Assembly (NCBI GenBank): GCA_016861045.1
Contig: BOKP01000001.1
Span: 62,001 to 126,000 of the forward strand
From: Actinomycetes bacterium
GTDB taxonomy: Bacteria; Actinomycetota; Thermoleophilia; Solirubrobacterales; 70-9
Length of the DNA stretch: 64,000 bases
Direction: 5' to 3'
Numbering within the stretch: the first letter of the stretch is position 1; the number at the start of each line of letters is the position of its first letter. Positions 16,096 through 24,191 of this stretch are shown one piece after another. The position numbers and the translations under genes are program-made. The notes under the pieces were generated by a model. That model was not told the DNA's origin, made no database searches, and worked only from the letters and a program-made list of their open reading frames with translations.

Positions 16096-16809
16096 TCAGC
16101 GCCCGTACTTGTCGCGCGAGAGGACGAGCTGCTCGGGCAGCGCGGCGCGCGGAGGCGGCGCCGGGTCGGCGATCACCGAGACGGTCTCGGCGACGCTGCG
16201 GGAGACGGCGTGATCGCGGCCGGCCGAGCTGATCACGACCTCCTCCTCGTCGGAGCTCTTCACGGTCGCCTCCATGTCGGGCTCGATGCCGGCATCGCGG
16301 AGGTAGTGGAGGAGCTCCTCGGCCTCGTTCTCGAAGCGCAGGATCCGGACCTCGGCACCGACCTCGCAGTCGGCGAGCAGCGATCCGCGGATCCTGTCGG
16401 TGAGCACGATCGGGTGGCCGTGCGGGCAGGTCTTGGCGTCGCCGATCGCGGCCATCATTCGCTCCTCGAGCCGCGGCGACATCGCGTGCTCCATCCGCTC
16501 GGCCTCCTCGTGGACCTCGTCCCAGGGGATCCCGAGGACGTCGGTGAGGAAGCGCTCGATCAGCCGATGGCGGCTGACGATCGCCTCGGCGTGCCCGCGG
16601 CCGTCGTCGGTGAACTGCAGCGACTTGTCGGGCTTGCGGGTGATGTAGCCGTCGTCGATCAGGCGCCCGACCATCTCGTGAACGCTCGGCGGCGAGAGTT
16701 GCATCGCCCGGGCGACGTTGGCGCCGGTCATCGGCAGCCCCGCCTCCTGCAGCCAGAACAGGGTCTGCAGGTACTCCTCCTCGGCGTCGGTGGCGTGATG
16801 GCCGCTCAC
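16096..16809 (-). CDS. DtxR/IdeR/MntR-family metal-dependent repressor
   Basis: 237-aa metalloregulator with the complete DtxR layout. An N-terminal winged helix (TDAEEEYLQTLFWLQEAG, then the recognition helix around LSPPSVHEMVGRLIDDGYI) is followed by the dimerisation/metal domain with HRLIERFLTDVLGIPWDEVHEEAERMEH ligands and CPHGHPI. A C-terminal SH3-like FeoA domain runs from about residue 150. It would repress metal uptake when Fe(II) or Mn(II) is plentiful. The GTG start lies 6 nt after a TACGCT -10. It stands just downstream of cydB, where links between metal status and respiration are plausible but not shown. Confidence 0.92.
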   Translation of the reverse strand: MSGHHATDAEEEYLQTLFWLQEAGLPMTGANVARAMQLSPPSVHEMVGRLIDDGYITRKPDKSLQFTDDGRGHAEAIVSRHRLIERFLTDVLGIPWDEVHEEAERMEHAMSPRLEERMMAAIGDAKTCPHGHPIVLTDRIRGSLLADCEVGAEVRILRFENEAEELLHYLRDAGIEPDMEATVKSSDEEEVVISSAGRDHAVSRSVAETVSVIADPAPPPRAALPEQLVLSRDKYGR

Positions 16810-16815
16810 ACGGCC

Positions 16816-16821
16816 AGCGTA
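16816..16821 (-). promoter_or_regulatory. -10 box of the DtxR gene (leaderless arrangement)
   Basis: TACGCT on the minus strand with exactly 6 nt to the GTG start at 16809 and no SD. No consensus -35. Confidence 0.5.
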
Positions 16822-16864
16822 CCCGGCTTGCGAGGTGGACGCGGGCAGCGCCGTCGCGTCCGGC

Positions 16865-17863
16865 CTACTCGAACGTGCGCCGCTGGGCCAGCCGCAGGAG
16901 CAGCGCGAGCGCCGGCACGACGACGAGCAGGGCGGCGACGAAGACGACGATCAGCGCCGTCAGCGCCGCCCCGGCGCCGGCGCCCGCCGCCACCGTCAGC
17001 GTCTCCGGCAGCAGGTAGGGGTACTGCGCCGCCGCCCAGCCGGCGACGATGGTGACGACGGCGCCGATCGCCAGCGGCCGCAGCGCCCGCGACCAGCCAC
17101 GCAGGAGCCCGGTCAGGGTCAGGGCCCCGAAGGCCACCGAGGCGATCAGCAGCGGCAGGCCCTCGTCGAGCAGGCCGTCGAAGATCGGGCGGGCGTCGGC
17201 GTGGAGGACGACCAGGCCGGCGGCGGCGAGCGCGCCCGCCGCCAGCGCCGCCGCGACCGAGCGTCGCAGGAAGTAGCCGGCGAGCTCGCCGTCGCCGGCG
17301 CGGCGGCAGTCGTCGAGCAGGAACACGGCGGCGACGTAGGCACAGCTCGCGACGAAGAGGATGCCGACGAGCACCGGCAGCGGGCCGATCCAGCCGAGCG
17401 CGTCGCCGGAGCCGCCCGCCTCGACCCCGCCGGCCGCGATCGCGCCGACGGCGCAGCCGAGGAAGAACGGAGTGATCAGCGACGCGATCGCGAAGACGGC
17501 GTGGGCGCGCCGGGCGCCGGCGCCTCCGAGGGCGTGTCCGAAGGCGAAGCCGGAGCCGCGGAGGACGATGCCGACCGCGGCCAGCGCGAGCGGCACGTAC
17601 AGCGTCTCCATGATCGGCGCGAAGGCGTCCGGAAAGCCGGTCCAGAGGACGACCAGCGTGAAGATCAGCCAGACGTGGTTGGCCTCCCAGACGGGACCGA
17701 GCGAGAGCGCGACGCGGCGCTCGATCCGCTCGCGCAGGCCGCGATCCGGGGACCGCGAGGCGAGCAGCTCCCAGACGCCGGCGCCGAAGTCGGCGCCGCC
17801 GAAGATCGCGTACAGCGTCGCCCCGGCGACGAGGATCGCGGCGACGGCGTCGGGCTTGCTCAT
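16865..17863 (-). CDS. cydB: Cytochrome bd ubiquinol oxidase subunit II
   Basis: 332-aa membrane subunit of the cytochrome bd quinol oxidase, with about eight hydrophobic spans. The N-terminus ATLYAIFGGADFGAGVWELL is characteristic, as is the GPVWEANHVWLIF motif. The ATG lies in a 4-bp overlap with the end of cydA. An open frame continues upstream but is inside cydA. The enzyme reduces O2 to water with high affinity without pumping protons. No cydDC assembly transporter or small CydX-type ORF is visible here. Confidence 0.94.
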   Translation of the reverse strand: MSKPDAVAAILVAGATLYAIFGGADFGAGVWELLASRSPDRGLRERIERRVALSLGPVWEANHVWLIFTLVVLWTGFPDAFAPIMETLYVPLALAAVGIVLRGSGFAFGHALGGAGARRAHAVFAIASLITPFFLGCAVGAIAAGGVEAGGSGDALGWIGPLPVLVGILFVASCAYVAAVFLLDDCRRAGDGELAGYFLRRSVAAALAAGALAAAGLVVLHADARPIFDGLLDEGLPLLIASVAFGALTLTGLLRGWSRALRPLAIGAVVTIVAGWAAAQYPYLLPETLTVAAGAGAGAALTALIVVFVAALLVVVPALALLLRLAQRRTFE

Positions 17864-19275
17864 CGCCGCTCCTCCCGCCCGGGCGCGAGCGGCGCCGGCG
17901 GCCCGTAGGGGAGCCCGACGCCGACGTCGGCGCCCGGATCCTGCCGCCGCGCGACCCGGCGCAGCGCCGCCACCGAGACGGCGCCGAGCGCGGCGTAGAG
18001 GACGATCGCGCCGGCGAGCACGAACCAGAGGCCGCCGGCGCCGGTGACGGCTTCCTCGGTCCGCATCAGCCCGTTGACGATCCAGGGCTGGCGGCCGACC
18101 TCGGTGACGATCCAGCCGGCCTCCATCGCGATCACCGCGGCGGGGCCGCTGACCGCGACCGCGCGCAGGAACCACCTCGTCTCAGGGATGTCGCGCCGCC
18201 GCCACCAGGCCACGGCGAGCCAGGCGCCGAGCGCGAGCAGCGCGAAGCCGATGCCGACCATCGCGTCGAAGGCGAGGTGGAGCAGCGTGTGGGCGGGGGG
18301 CTCCTCGTCGTCGGGGATCTGATCGAGCCCGGTGACGACCGTGTCGGTGCTGAATCCGACCAGGAGCGAGTCGAGGCCGGGGATGCCGATCCCCCACTTG
18401 ACCCCGTCGTCGGTGCAGACCCCGCCGATCCACTCGGTCTGGTCCGGACCCGTCTGCCGAATGCACTCGAACGCGGCGAACTTGGCGGGCTGGTGGTCGG
18501 CGACGCCGCGGGCCGCCACGTCGCCGACGAAGATCTGCACCGGCGTGAGGATCGCCGCGACCGTGAGCGGGATCAGCAGGCCGAGGCGGTGGCGGCGCTC
18601 GCCGCGCCTGGCCGGGCTGCGCAGCATCCCGATCGCGTAGATCGAGGCGAGCCCGAAGCCGACGACCATGTAGGCGGCGAGCAGCATGTGCGGGAACTCG
18701 TAGACCGTCGCCGGGTTGAAGAGCGCCGTCAGCGGCTCGACGTCGATCGGGTTTCCGGCGTCGTCGAGGCGGAAGCCCTGCGGCTGGTTCATCCAGGAGT
18801 TGACGGCGACGACGCTGAAGGCGCCGCCGACGCCGGCGATCACGATCGGGACCCCCGTCCACCAGTGCCTCCAGCCCTCGATCCGCTTCCAGCCGTAGAT
18901 GTAGATCGCGATGAAGATCGCCTCGGTGAAGAAGAAGATCCCCTCGATCGCGAAGCCGGTTCCGAAGACGTCGCCCCAGCGCTCCATGAACCGCGGCCAG
19001 AGCAGTCCCATCTCGAATGAGAGGACCGTGCCGGTGACGGCGCCGACCGCGAACAGCACCGCCGCCGCCTTCGACCACCGCTGCGCGAGGTCGAGCGCGA
19101 CGGCATCGCCCGAGCGCCGGCCCTTGAGCTCGGCGATCAGCATCATCGCCGGCAGCGCCACGCCGACGCAGGCGAGGATGATGTGGAAGCCGAGCGTGAA
19201 CGCCATCAGCTCGCGCGCGGCGAGCAGGTTGTCGGCGACGGCGGCAAGGGGGGCGAGGCTCGGGAGCGCGCTCAC
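17860..19275 (-). CDS. cydA: Cytochrome bd ubiquinol oxidase subunit I
   Basis: 471-aa haem-carrying subunit. The N-terminal helix contains the haem ligand histidine in FTLGFHIILACVG. The quinol-binding Q loop lies around residues 240-330 (AKFAAFECIRQT), short-loop type. The family signature GRQPW is in EVGRQPWIVNGLM. The GTG start is 6 nt after a TAGGCT -10 with no SD, so cydAB is probably read from a leaderless transcript. About 140 bp separate it from the secreted S15 hydrolase, on the same strand. Confidence 0.95.
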   Translation of the reverse strand: MSALPSLAPLAAVADNLLAARELMAFTLGFHIILACVGVALPAMMLIAELKGRRSGDAVALDLAQRWSKAAAVLFAVGAVTGTVLSFEMGLLWPRFMERWGDVFGTGFAIEGIFFFTEAIFIAIYIYGWKRIEGWRHWWTGVPIVIAGVGGAFSVVAVNSWMNQPQGFRLDDAGNPIDVEPLTALFNPATVYEFPHMLLAAYMVVGFGLASIYAIGMLRSPARRGERRHRLGLLIPLTVAAILTPVQIFVGDVAARGVADHQPAKFAAFECIRQTGPDQTEWIGGVCTDDGVKWGIGIPGLDSLLVGFSTDTVVTGLDQIPDDEEPPAHTLLHLAFDAMVGIGFALLALGAWLAVAWWRRRDIPETRWFLRAVAVSGPAAVIAMEAGWIVTEVGRQPWIVNGLMRTEEAVTGAGGLWFVLAGAIVLYAALGAVSVAALRRVARRQDPGADVGVGLPYGPPAPLAPGREERR

Positions 19276-19281
19276 GGGTTG

Positions 19282-19287
19282 AGCCTA
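19282..19287 (-). promoter_or_regulatory. -10 box of cydAB (leaderless arrangement)
   Basis: TAGGCT on the minus strand, 6 nt before the cydA GTG; no SD and no consensus -35 (the -35 position reads GGTCAG). Confidence 0.5.
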
Positions 19288-19419
19288 GATGGGCGATCGA
19301 ACGGCTGACCCGCAGGGGGCGGTTCGGGTCAACGCGACGAAGCGGTACCCATGGTTCCGGAATGTCGGGTTCACGCGGACCGGGGGCGGGCGAGGCCGGT
19401 GGCCGGCCCCCGCCGACCA

Positions 19420-21729
19420 TCACCGCTTGCCGGCGCGCCTCGTCGTCGTGAATCCGGCCGGCTCGCCGCGGATGAAGACCTCGGTCCGGAGCTTGCCGAC
19501 GGCGCGGCGGCCGCCGAACAGCTTGCGGCCGCGCTTGGTCAGCTTCAGCTTCACCGCGTCGGTCGCGCCGGCGTCGACGCGGATGCCGGAGCCGCGGGCG
19601 ATGACCGCGTTCTTGCCGCGGGCGTGCTTGCCCTTCGGCGCCCCGACCAGCTTCAGCCGCGCCTTGCGGCAGCTGTAGTTGGCGTCGCCGTCGCAGCCGA
19701 GCTTCACCCGCAGCTTGCGCCCCTTCGCCTCCGGCTTGCCGGCGAGCTCGATGTCGCCGCGGATCGCGACCGCGCCGACCGCCTCGTAGCCGGGCGCGAG
19801 CTTCACCCCGGGCCGCTCCGGCAGCACCTTCGGCGCCGGGTCGGTGACCAGCCCGCCGAGCGAGCCGGGTGCCTCCAGCACCGGGACGCGGAGGTCGACG
19901 TCCGAGACCGTCACCGGCCGCTGGTCGTTCGAGGGCCGCCCGTAGTTCGCGAGGAAGCCGCCAGGCGTCTGCGAGGAGGCGTCGCGGGGCAGGAGCTCGA
20001 GCCGGAGCACGTGCCCCTGCTCGACCTTCCAGCCGTTGGCGAAGAGCTGGAAGACCTGCGGTCCGCCGCTCTCGGGCCGCCAGAGGCCGCGCTCGATCAG
20101 GGTCTTCGTCGCCCCGTCGGGGGAGACGTCGACGAGCCGGGCGGCGAGCTCGGAGGTGTCGTCGCCCTCCGGCAGCTCGACGCGGGCGATCACCGTCGCC
20201 GCGCCCATCACGGTGTAGCCGCCCGCCGGGGCCGGCGGCAGCTCGTAGCTCGCCGCCCCGGTCTCCTCGGCGCCGGCGGCGGTCGTGCAGGCGGTCGCGC
20301 CGGTGGGGAGGCTGATCGGGTTGAACGCGGCGCCGACCGCCGTGTCGCCGCCGTCGGGGTCGATCGTCTCCGCGCCGCCGTCGTCGACCACGCGGATCTC
20401 CCCCGGCGCGATCGAGGCCCAGTCGGGCGCGGTGTGGGGGCCGCCCCCGTCGGTCCCGTTCGGGCAGGTCTGGGTGTAGGTCGTCACGTCCGAGGCGGGT
20501 GCGGGACCCGTGCCCTTCAGGTAGTGGGCGACCCACTCGTTCTCGAGGTCGGTCTGCGCCTGCAGGACGTTCCCCTGGCTCTGGCCGCGGGGGTGGCCGT
20601 AGGAGGCGAAGAACAGCGCCAGCGGGCTGTCCGGGTGCTCGGCCCGGGTCCGGTTGTAGAAGCGGGTCGCCTCGTTGACGGGGAAGAGGTCGTCGGTGAA
20701 GCCGGAGCTGATCAGAAGCGGCGCCGGCGCCTCGTCGTGGGGTACGCCGTAGGCGGAGTGGTAGGTGTTGATCTCCGTGATCATGTCGTCCACGAAGGGG
20801 TCGTCGTCGTAGGGCTCGCCCTGGTCGAGGCGCGCCTTCCAGCCGGGGATGTCGGCGCGCGGGTCGGTTCCGATCGGCGCCTTCCAGCCCGACGTGTACA
20901 GACCCTGGACGTAGGACTCCTTCATCACCCCGGCCCGGCCCCAGTAGCCCGCGTCCTCGATGTAGTCGAGGTTGTGGCCGTTCGGGGCGAGCGCGTAGGT
21001 GAGCTCGCTCCAGGGGACGGTCGGCGTCGCCACCGCGAGGCTCATCGGCGTCCCGTCCGGGCTCTCCCAGGGGACCAGGGTGTTGTCCGCGAGCATCACC
21101 CGGTCTCTGAGCGCCGCCATCTCCAGCGACATGCCGCCGCCGTAGGAGCCGCCGGTTGCGGCGATCTTGTCGGGCTCGACCAGCCCCTCGTCGACGAGCT
21201 CGCCGAGCAGCAGCTGGGAGTCGCGGACCTCGTAGCGGACGTCCATCAGGTGCAGGTACCCCTTCGCGCAGCCGGCCGGGTCGGCGTCGCGGGCGTCCTG
21301 GCTGCCGCAGGACTCGCCGAACCCGCGCTGACTCAGCGAGTAGGTGGCGTAGCCCTGGTCGAGCCAGCGCTGCATCGACCTGAAGCTCGACTTCGAGCCG
21401 CCGTAGCCGTGGTACATCCCCACGACCGGGTAGGGGGCGCTGCCGCCGGCCGGGAAGGCGACGTTGACGTCGAGCGGGACACCGTCGAAGGTCTTGGTCG
21501 TGCTGCGGTCGCTCGGCAGCGGCGCCGACAGCGTCGAGGTGATGTCGTCGGAGGCCCTGATCGAGCCGCACCAGGTCTGGCCGGTCGCGCCGGCGACGTT
21601 GCCGTCGGCGGTCACCTCGGCGCAGGCGAGATCGCCGTCGAAGGCGTCGGGGGCGACCGGCGCGGCGAGCGCCGGCGGCGCCGCCACCAGGGCTACGACG
21701 AGTGCTGCCGACAGCGTGATCTTTCGCAA
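19420..21729 (-). CDS. Secreted X-Pro dipeptidyl-peptidase (S15)/CocE-NonD family hydrolase
   Basis: 769-aa exported serine hydrolase. The signal peptide RKITLSAALVVALVAAPPALA precedes an S15-type alpha/beta-hydrolase domain: GMYHGYGGSKSSF oxyanion region, nucleophile Ser in ATGGSYGGGMS (near residue 197), and DLFPVNEATRFYN with the acid. A jelly-roll X-Pro C-domain follows (about residues 400-640). The last 130 residues are a Lys/Arg-rich beta domain with two cysteines (VKLGCDGDANYSCRKARLKL), similar in style to other secreted proteins in this window. The TTG start has GAGAGG just upstream. Peptide versus ester substrate cannot be decided. Confidence 0.82.
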   Translation of the reverse strand: MRKITLSAALVVALVAAPPALAAPVAPDAFDGDLACAEVTADGNVAGATGQTWCGSIRASDDITSTLSAPLPSDRSTTKTFDGVPLDVNVAFPAGGSAPYPVVGMYHGYGGSKSSFRSMQRWLDQGYATYSLSQRGFGESCGSQDARDADPAGCAKGYLHLMDVRYEVRDSQLLLGELVDEGLVEPDKIAATGGSYGGGMSLEMAALRDRVMLADNTLVPWESPDGTPMSLAVATPTVPWSELTYALAPNGHNLDYIEDAGYWGRAGVMKESYVQGLYTSGWKAPIGTDPRADIPGWKARLDQGEPYDDDPFVDDMITEINTYHSAYGVPHDEAPAPLLISSGFTDDLFPVNEATRFYNRTRAEHPDSPLALFFASYGHPRGQSQGNVLQAQTDLENEWVAHYLKGTGPAPASDVTTYTQTCPNGTDGGGPHTAPDWASIAPGEIRVVDDGGAETIDPDGGDTAVGAAFNPISLPTGATACTTAAGAEETGAASYELPPAPAGGYTVMGAATVIARVELPEGDDTSELAARLVDVSPDGATKTLIERGLWRPESGGPQVFQLFANGWKVEQGHVLRLELLPRDASSQTPGGFLANYGRPSNDQRPVTVSDVDLRVPVLEAPGSLGGLVTDPAPKVLPERPGVKLAPGYEAVGAVAIRGDIELAGKPEAKGRKLRVKLGCDGDANYSCRKARLKLVGAPKGKHARGKNAVIARGSGIRVDAGATDAVKLKLTKRGRKLFGGRRAVGKLRTEVFIRGEPAGFTTTRRAGKR

Positions 21730-21828
21730 GGCCTCTCCCTCTCGGGTCGTGTTCCCGCCCGGCTCTGATCCGAGCGTGTCGAAGCGTAGTGCAGGGCGGC
21801 GCTCCCGGCTCCGGTTGTGCCGTGCGGC

Positions 21829-22644
21829 TCAGCGCCGCGCCAGGGTCGAGACGACCGCCTCGTAGACGCCGTCGCCCATCCGCCCCTCGGTGACGGTGAC
21901 GTTGTCGAAGGCGCCGAGGGCGATCCGCAGCGGCTCGTCGCGCTCGTAGCCGTTGGCGACGCAGAAGAAGCGGCCGACGTGCTCGGCGGCGCCGAGATCC
22001 TCGATCGAGTCGCCGGCGGCGATGCACTCCCCGCGGCCGTAGCCGCGGGCGCGCATGTGGGCGCCGACCGCCCGGCCCTTGCTGGCGCCGCCGGGGACGA
22101 GGTGGTAGGCGTGGGCGACGTCGATTCCCTCCATCGGCCGGCTGATCGCGCCGTTGTCGAGGAAGCGAAGGTCGGCGCCGTCCGGATGGGAGGCGATCAG
22201 CTCATTGGCGGCGGCGACGTCGACCGAGCCGCGGAAGAGCAGCGACAGCACCCGGCCCTCGTGCCAGGGAGCGTGCCACTCGAGCCGGCCCGCGAAGCGG
22301 TCGAAGAGCAGATCGGGGATGCCGGAGGCGACGATCCGGTCGGCGGGGTTGCCGCGTCCGTCGGGGACCCAGCCGTCGCCGGTCAGGAACGTGCGCTCGC
22401 GGTCGATCACCATCGCGCAGCCGGCCTCGTAGATGTAAGAGCTCTGACCCATCAGCCGCGAGTCGGAGAGGACCTGGGCCTCGCGCCGGCCCGACATGAC
22501 CACGACCTCGACGCCGGCGCGGTGGCAGGCCTCGAGCATCAGCGCCTGGCTGCGCGAGAAGTTGCCGTCGGCGTCGGCGAACAGCGAGCCGAAGCGGCCG
22601 AGCAGGGTGCCGTCGAGGTCGGTGTAGAGGCAGCGCAGGGCCAC
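21829..22644 (-). CDS. HAD-superfamily IIB phosphatase (Cof-like)
   Basis: 271-aa soluble phosphatase. Motif I is YTDLDGTLL with nucleophile D9 and general acid D11; motif II Ser in VVMSGRREAQ; motif III lysine in GGASKGRAVG; motif IV is AAGDSIEDLGAAE. The inserted C2B cap lies between motifs II and III, the layout of sugar-phosphate and mannosyl-3-phosphoglycerate-type phosphatases. GTG start, with a TAGGCT box 11 nt upstream. Substrate unknown. Confidence 0.85.
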   Translation of the reverse strand: MALRCLYTDLDGTLLGRFGSLFADADGNFSRSQALMLEACHRAGVEVVVMSGRREAQVLSDSRLMGQSSYIYEAGCAMVIDRERTFLTGDGWVPDGRGNPADRIVASGIPDLLFDRFAGRLEWHAPWHEGRVLSLLFRGSVDVAAANELIASHPDGADLRFLDNGAISRPMEGIDVAHAYHLVPGGASKGRAVGAHMRARGYGRGECIAAGDSIEDLGAAEHVGRFFCVANGYERDEPLRIALGAFDNVTVTEGRMGDGVYEAVVSTLARR

Positions 22645-22769
22645 GGGCCGTCCGCAGCCTAGCCCCCTCCCGGCGCGCGGCGGCGGGCAGGCCGTCGCGC
22701 CGAGCTGCGGGCGACCGCCCCGGCGCCGGCCGGACGCGGCCGCGGTCGCCGGGCTGGGATAGTGGGGCG

Positions 22770-23180
22770 GTGCTGACCAACCCGTTCACGGGCCAGACCC
22801 TGGAGCGGATCTCGGAGGACCGGGAGCTGCTCGTCATGGAGTCGACTTACGCGCCCGGCGGCGCGCCCGCCCCGCCGCACCTGCATCCCGCTCAGGAGGA
22901 GCGCTTCGTCGTCCTCTCGCGAGCCCTGCGGGCCGCCGTCGACGGCGAGCGGATGACGCTGCGCGAGGGCGACGAGCTGACGGTCGCGGCCGGGACGCCG
23001 CACGAGTTCGGCGGCCACCCGGAGTTGGCCGGGAGGGTCCGCTGGGAGGTTCGGCCGCCGCTGCGGAGCTGGGAGCTCTTCACCGGCCTGTTCGAGTCGC
23101 TGCGGGCGCACGCCGACGGCCGCGGCGACGAGGTCGACTTCGACGTCGCCGACTACGCCGACGTCTTCCGTCCGGCCTGA
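22770..23180 (+). CDS. Cupin-domain protein
   Basis: 136-aa single-cupin protein. Cupin motif 1 is visible as PPHLHPAQEERFVVL, with His-x-His and Glu ligands, and motif 2 as AAGTPHEFGGHPE. It probably binds one divalent metal; no catalytic role can be assigned. GTG start, with GATAGT 6 nt upstream in the leaderless arrangement seen elsewhere. It lies 4 nt before the folP-like gene and is probably co-transcribed with it. Confidence 0.75.
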   Translation: MLTNPFTGQTLERISEDRELLVMESTYAPGGAPAPPHLHPAQEERFVVLSRALRAAVDGERMTLREGDELTVAAGTPHEFGGHPELAGRVRWEVRPPLRSWELFTGLFESLRAHADGRGDEVDFDVADYADVFRPA

Positions 23181-23184
23181 GAGC

Positions 23185-24045
23185 GTGGCCCGGACGGCCG
23201 CCTGGCGCCTCGCCGACCGCACCCTCGAGCTCGACGGCCCGATCGGCGTCGGCATCGTCAACGTCACCGCCGACTCGATGTACGCGGGCGCCCGCAGCGG
23301 CACCCCGGAGCGTGCGGTGGCCGACGGCGTCGCCCTCGCCGAGGCCGGGTTCGAGATGCTCGACGTCGGTGCCGTCGCCGCCCGCTCGGGCCCGCCGGTC
23401 GCCGCCGGCGAGGAGATCGAGCGGCTCGCGCCCGCCGTCAGCGGCCTCGGCGAGCGCGCCGGCGTCCCGGTCAGCGCCGACACCTTCGTGCCGGAGGTGG
23501 CGGCGGCGGCCGTCGCCGCCGGGGCCGTCGCCGTCAACGACATCGGCGGCGGCGCCGACGCGATGCTCGAGGTCGTCGCCGCCGCCGGCTGCGGCTACGT
23601 GCTGATGCACATCGAAGGGCCGCCGCGGGTCGACAGGCCGGCGCCGCGCTACGACGACGTCGTCGACCGGCTCAAGCGGTTCTTCGCCGAGCGGATCGAG
23701 CGCGCGGTCGCGCTCGGGGTCGACGAGGAGGCGATCGCGATCGACCCCGGCCTCGACTTCGACCTCACCGTCGCCGACGACGTCGAGATCCTGCGCCGCC
23801 TCGACGAGCTGCACGCGCTCGGGCGGCCGCTGTACCTGTCGCTCTCGCGCAAGGACTTCATCGGCGCGCTCCTCGCCGGCTCGTGGGAGGGCCGCCTTCC
23901 GGCGGAGCAGCGGGGGCACGGAACGATCGCCGCCGCGGCTCTGGCGGCGGCGAAGGGCGCCCAGGTCCACCGGCTCCACGACGTCGAGGCCCTCGACGCG
24001 ATCCGCGTCGCCGCCCGGCTGAGATCACCCCGGCCGTCGAGTTGA
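23185..24045 (+). CDS. folP: Dihydropteroate synthase (divergent FolP)
   Basis: 286-aa TIM-barrel pterin-binding enzyme that should join a pterin pyrophosphate to p-aminobenzoate. Recognisable parts are GIVNVTADSMYAG (usual NVTPDSF), NDIGGG, LMHIEGPP, IDPGLDF, LSLSRKDFIGALL and the final HRLHDVEAL. The loop that normally reads ESTRPGA is AVAARSGPP, and the Asn/Lys following the DPG motif are absent, so it may be an unusual FolP or a FolP-like paralogue. GTG start. The last codons lie in the first copy of a 26-bp repeat. No other folate genes are adjacent. Confidence 0.75.
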   Translation: MARTAAWRLADRTLELDGPIGVGIVNVTADSMYAGARSGTPERAVADGVALAEAGFEMLDVGAVAARSGPPVAAGEEIERLAPAVSGLGERAGVPVSADTFVPEVAAAAVAAGAVAVNDIGGGADAMLEVVAAAGCGYVLMHIEGPPRVDRPAPRYDDVVDRLKRFFAERIERAVALGVDEEAIAIDPGLDFDLTVADDVEILRRLDELHALGRPLYLSLSRKDFIGALLAGSWEGRLPAEQRGHGTIAAAALAAAKGAQVHRLHDVEALDAIRVAARLRSPRPSS

Positions 24046-24081
24046 CTTCCGACCCCACCCCGGCCGTCGAGTTGACTTCCG
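24026..24081 (+). repeat. 26-bp direct repeat duplicating the 3' end of folP
   Basis: A 26-bp stretch at 24026-24051 is repeated exactly at 24056-24081 (period 30). The first copy contains the last codons and stop of folP; the second is non-coding. Each copy carries a GTTGAC hexamer. Confidence 0.85.
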
Positions 24082-24146
24082 GTCAACTGCAAATCATGTC
24101 CCTGTGGGAGCAGTGACTGGCAGTTGACCGCGCCGATCAGGTCAAC
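24041..24146 (+). promoter_or_regulatory. Cluster of GTTGAC boxes upstream of the MrfA-type helicase
   Basis: Five GTTGAC hexamers occur in 106 bp: direct at 24041, 24071 and 24123, inverted (GTCAAC) at 24082 and 24141. Two pairs form perfect palindromes: GTTGAC-N5-GTCAAC at 24071-24087 and GTTGACC-N10-GGTCAAC at 24123-24146. A TAACTT -10-like box lies at 24176-24181, 10 nt before the helicase ATG. This looks like a multi-site operator. Confidence 0.5.
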
Positions 24147-24191
24147 CGAGGGCGGTCGGCGCGGGCCGGCTGCCCTAACTTGGGACGGGTG

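Noticed and set aside
18182-22027. Very long open frame (about 1280 codons) on the minus strand through cydA, the S15 hydrolase and the HAD gene
   Set aside because: It is the +1 shadow of three well-recognised genes; its translation is Arg/Pro/Gly-rich with no motif. High GC removes stop codons.
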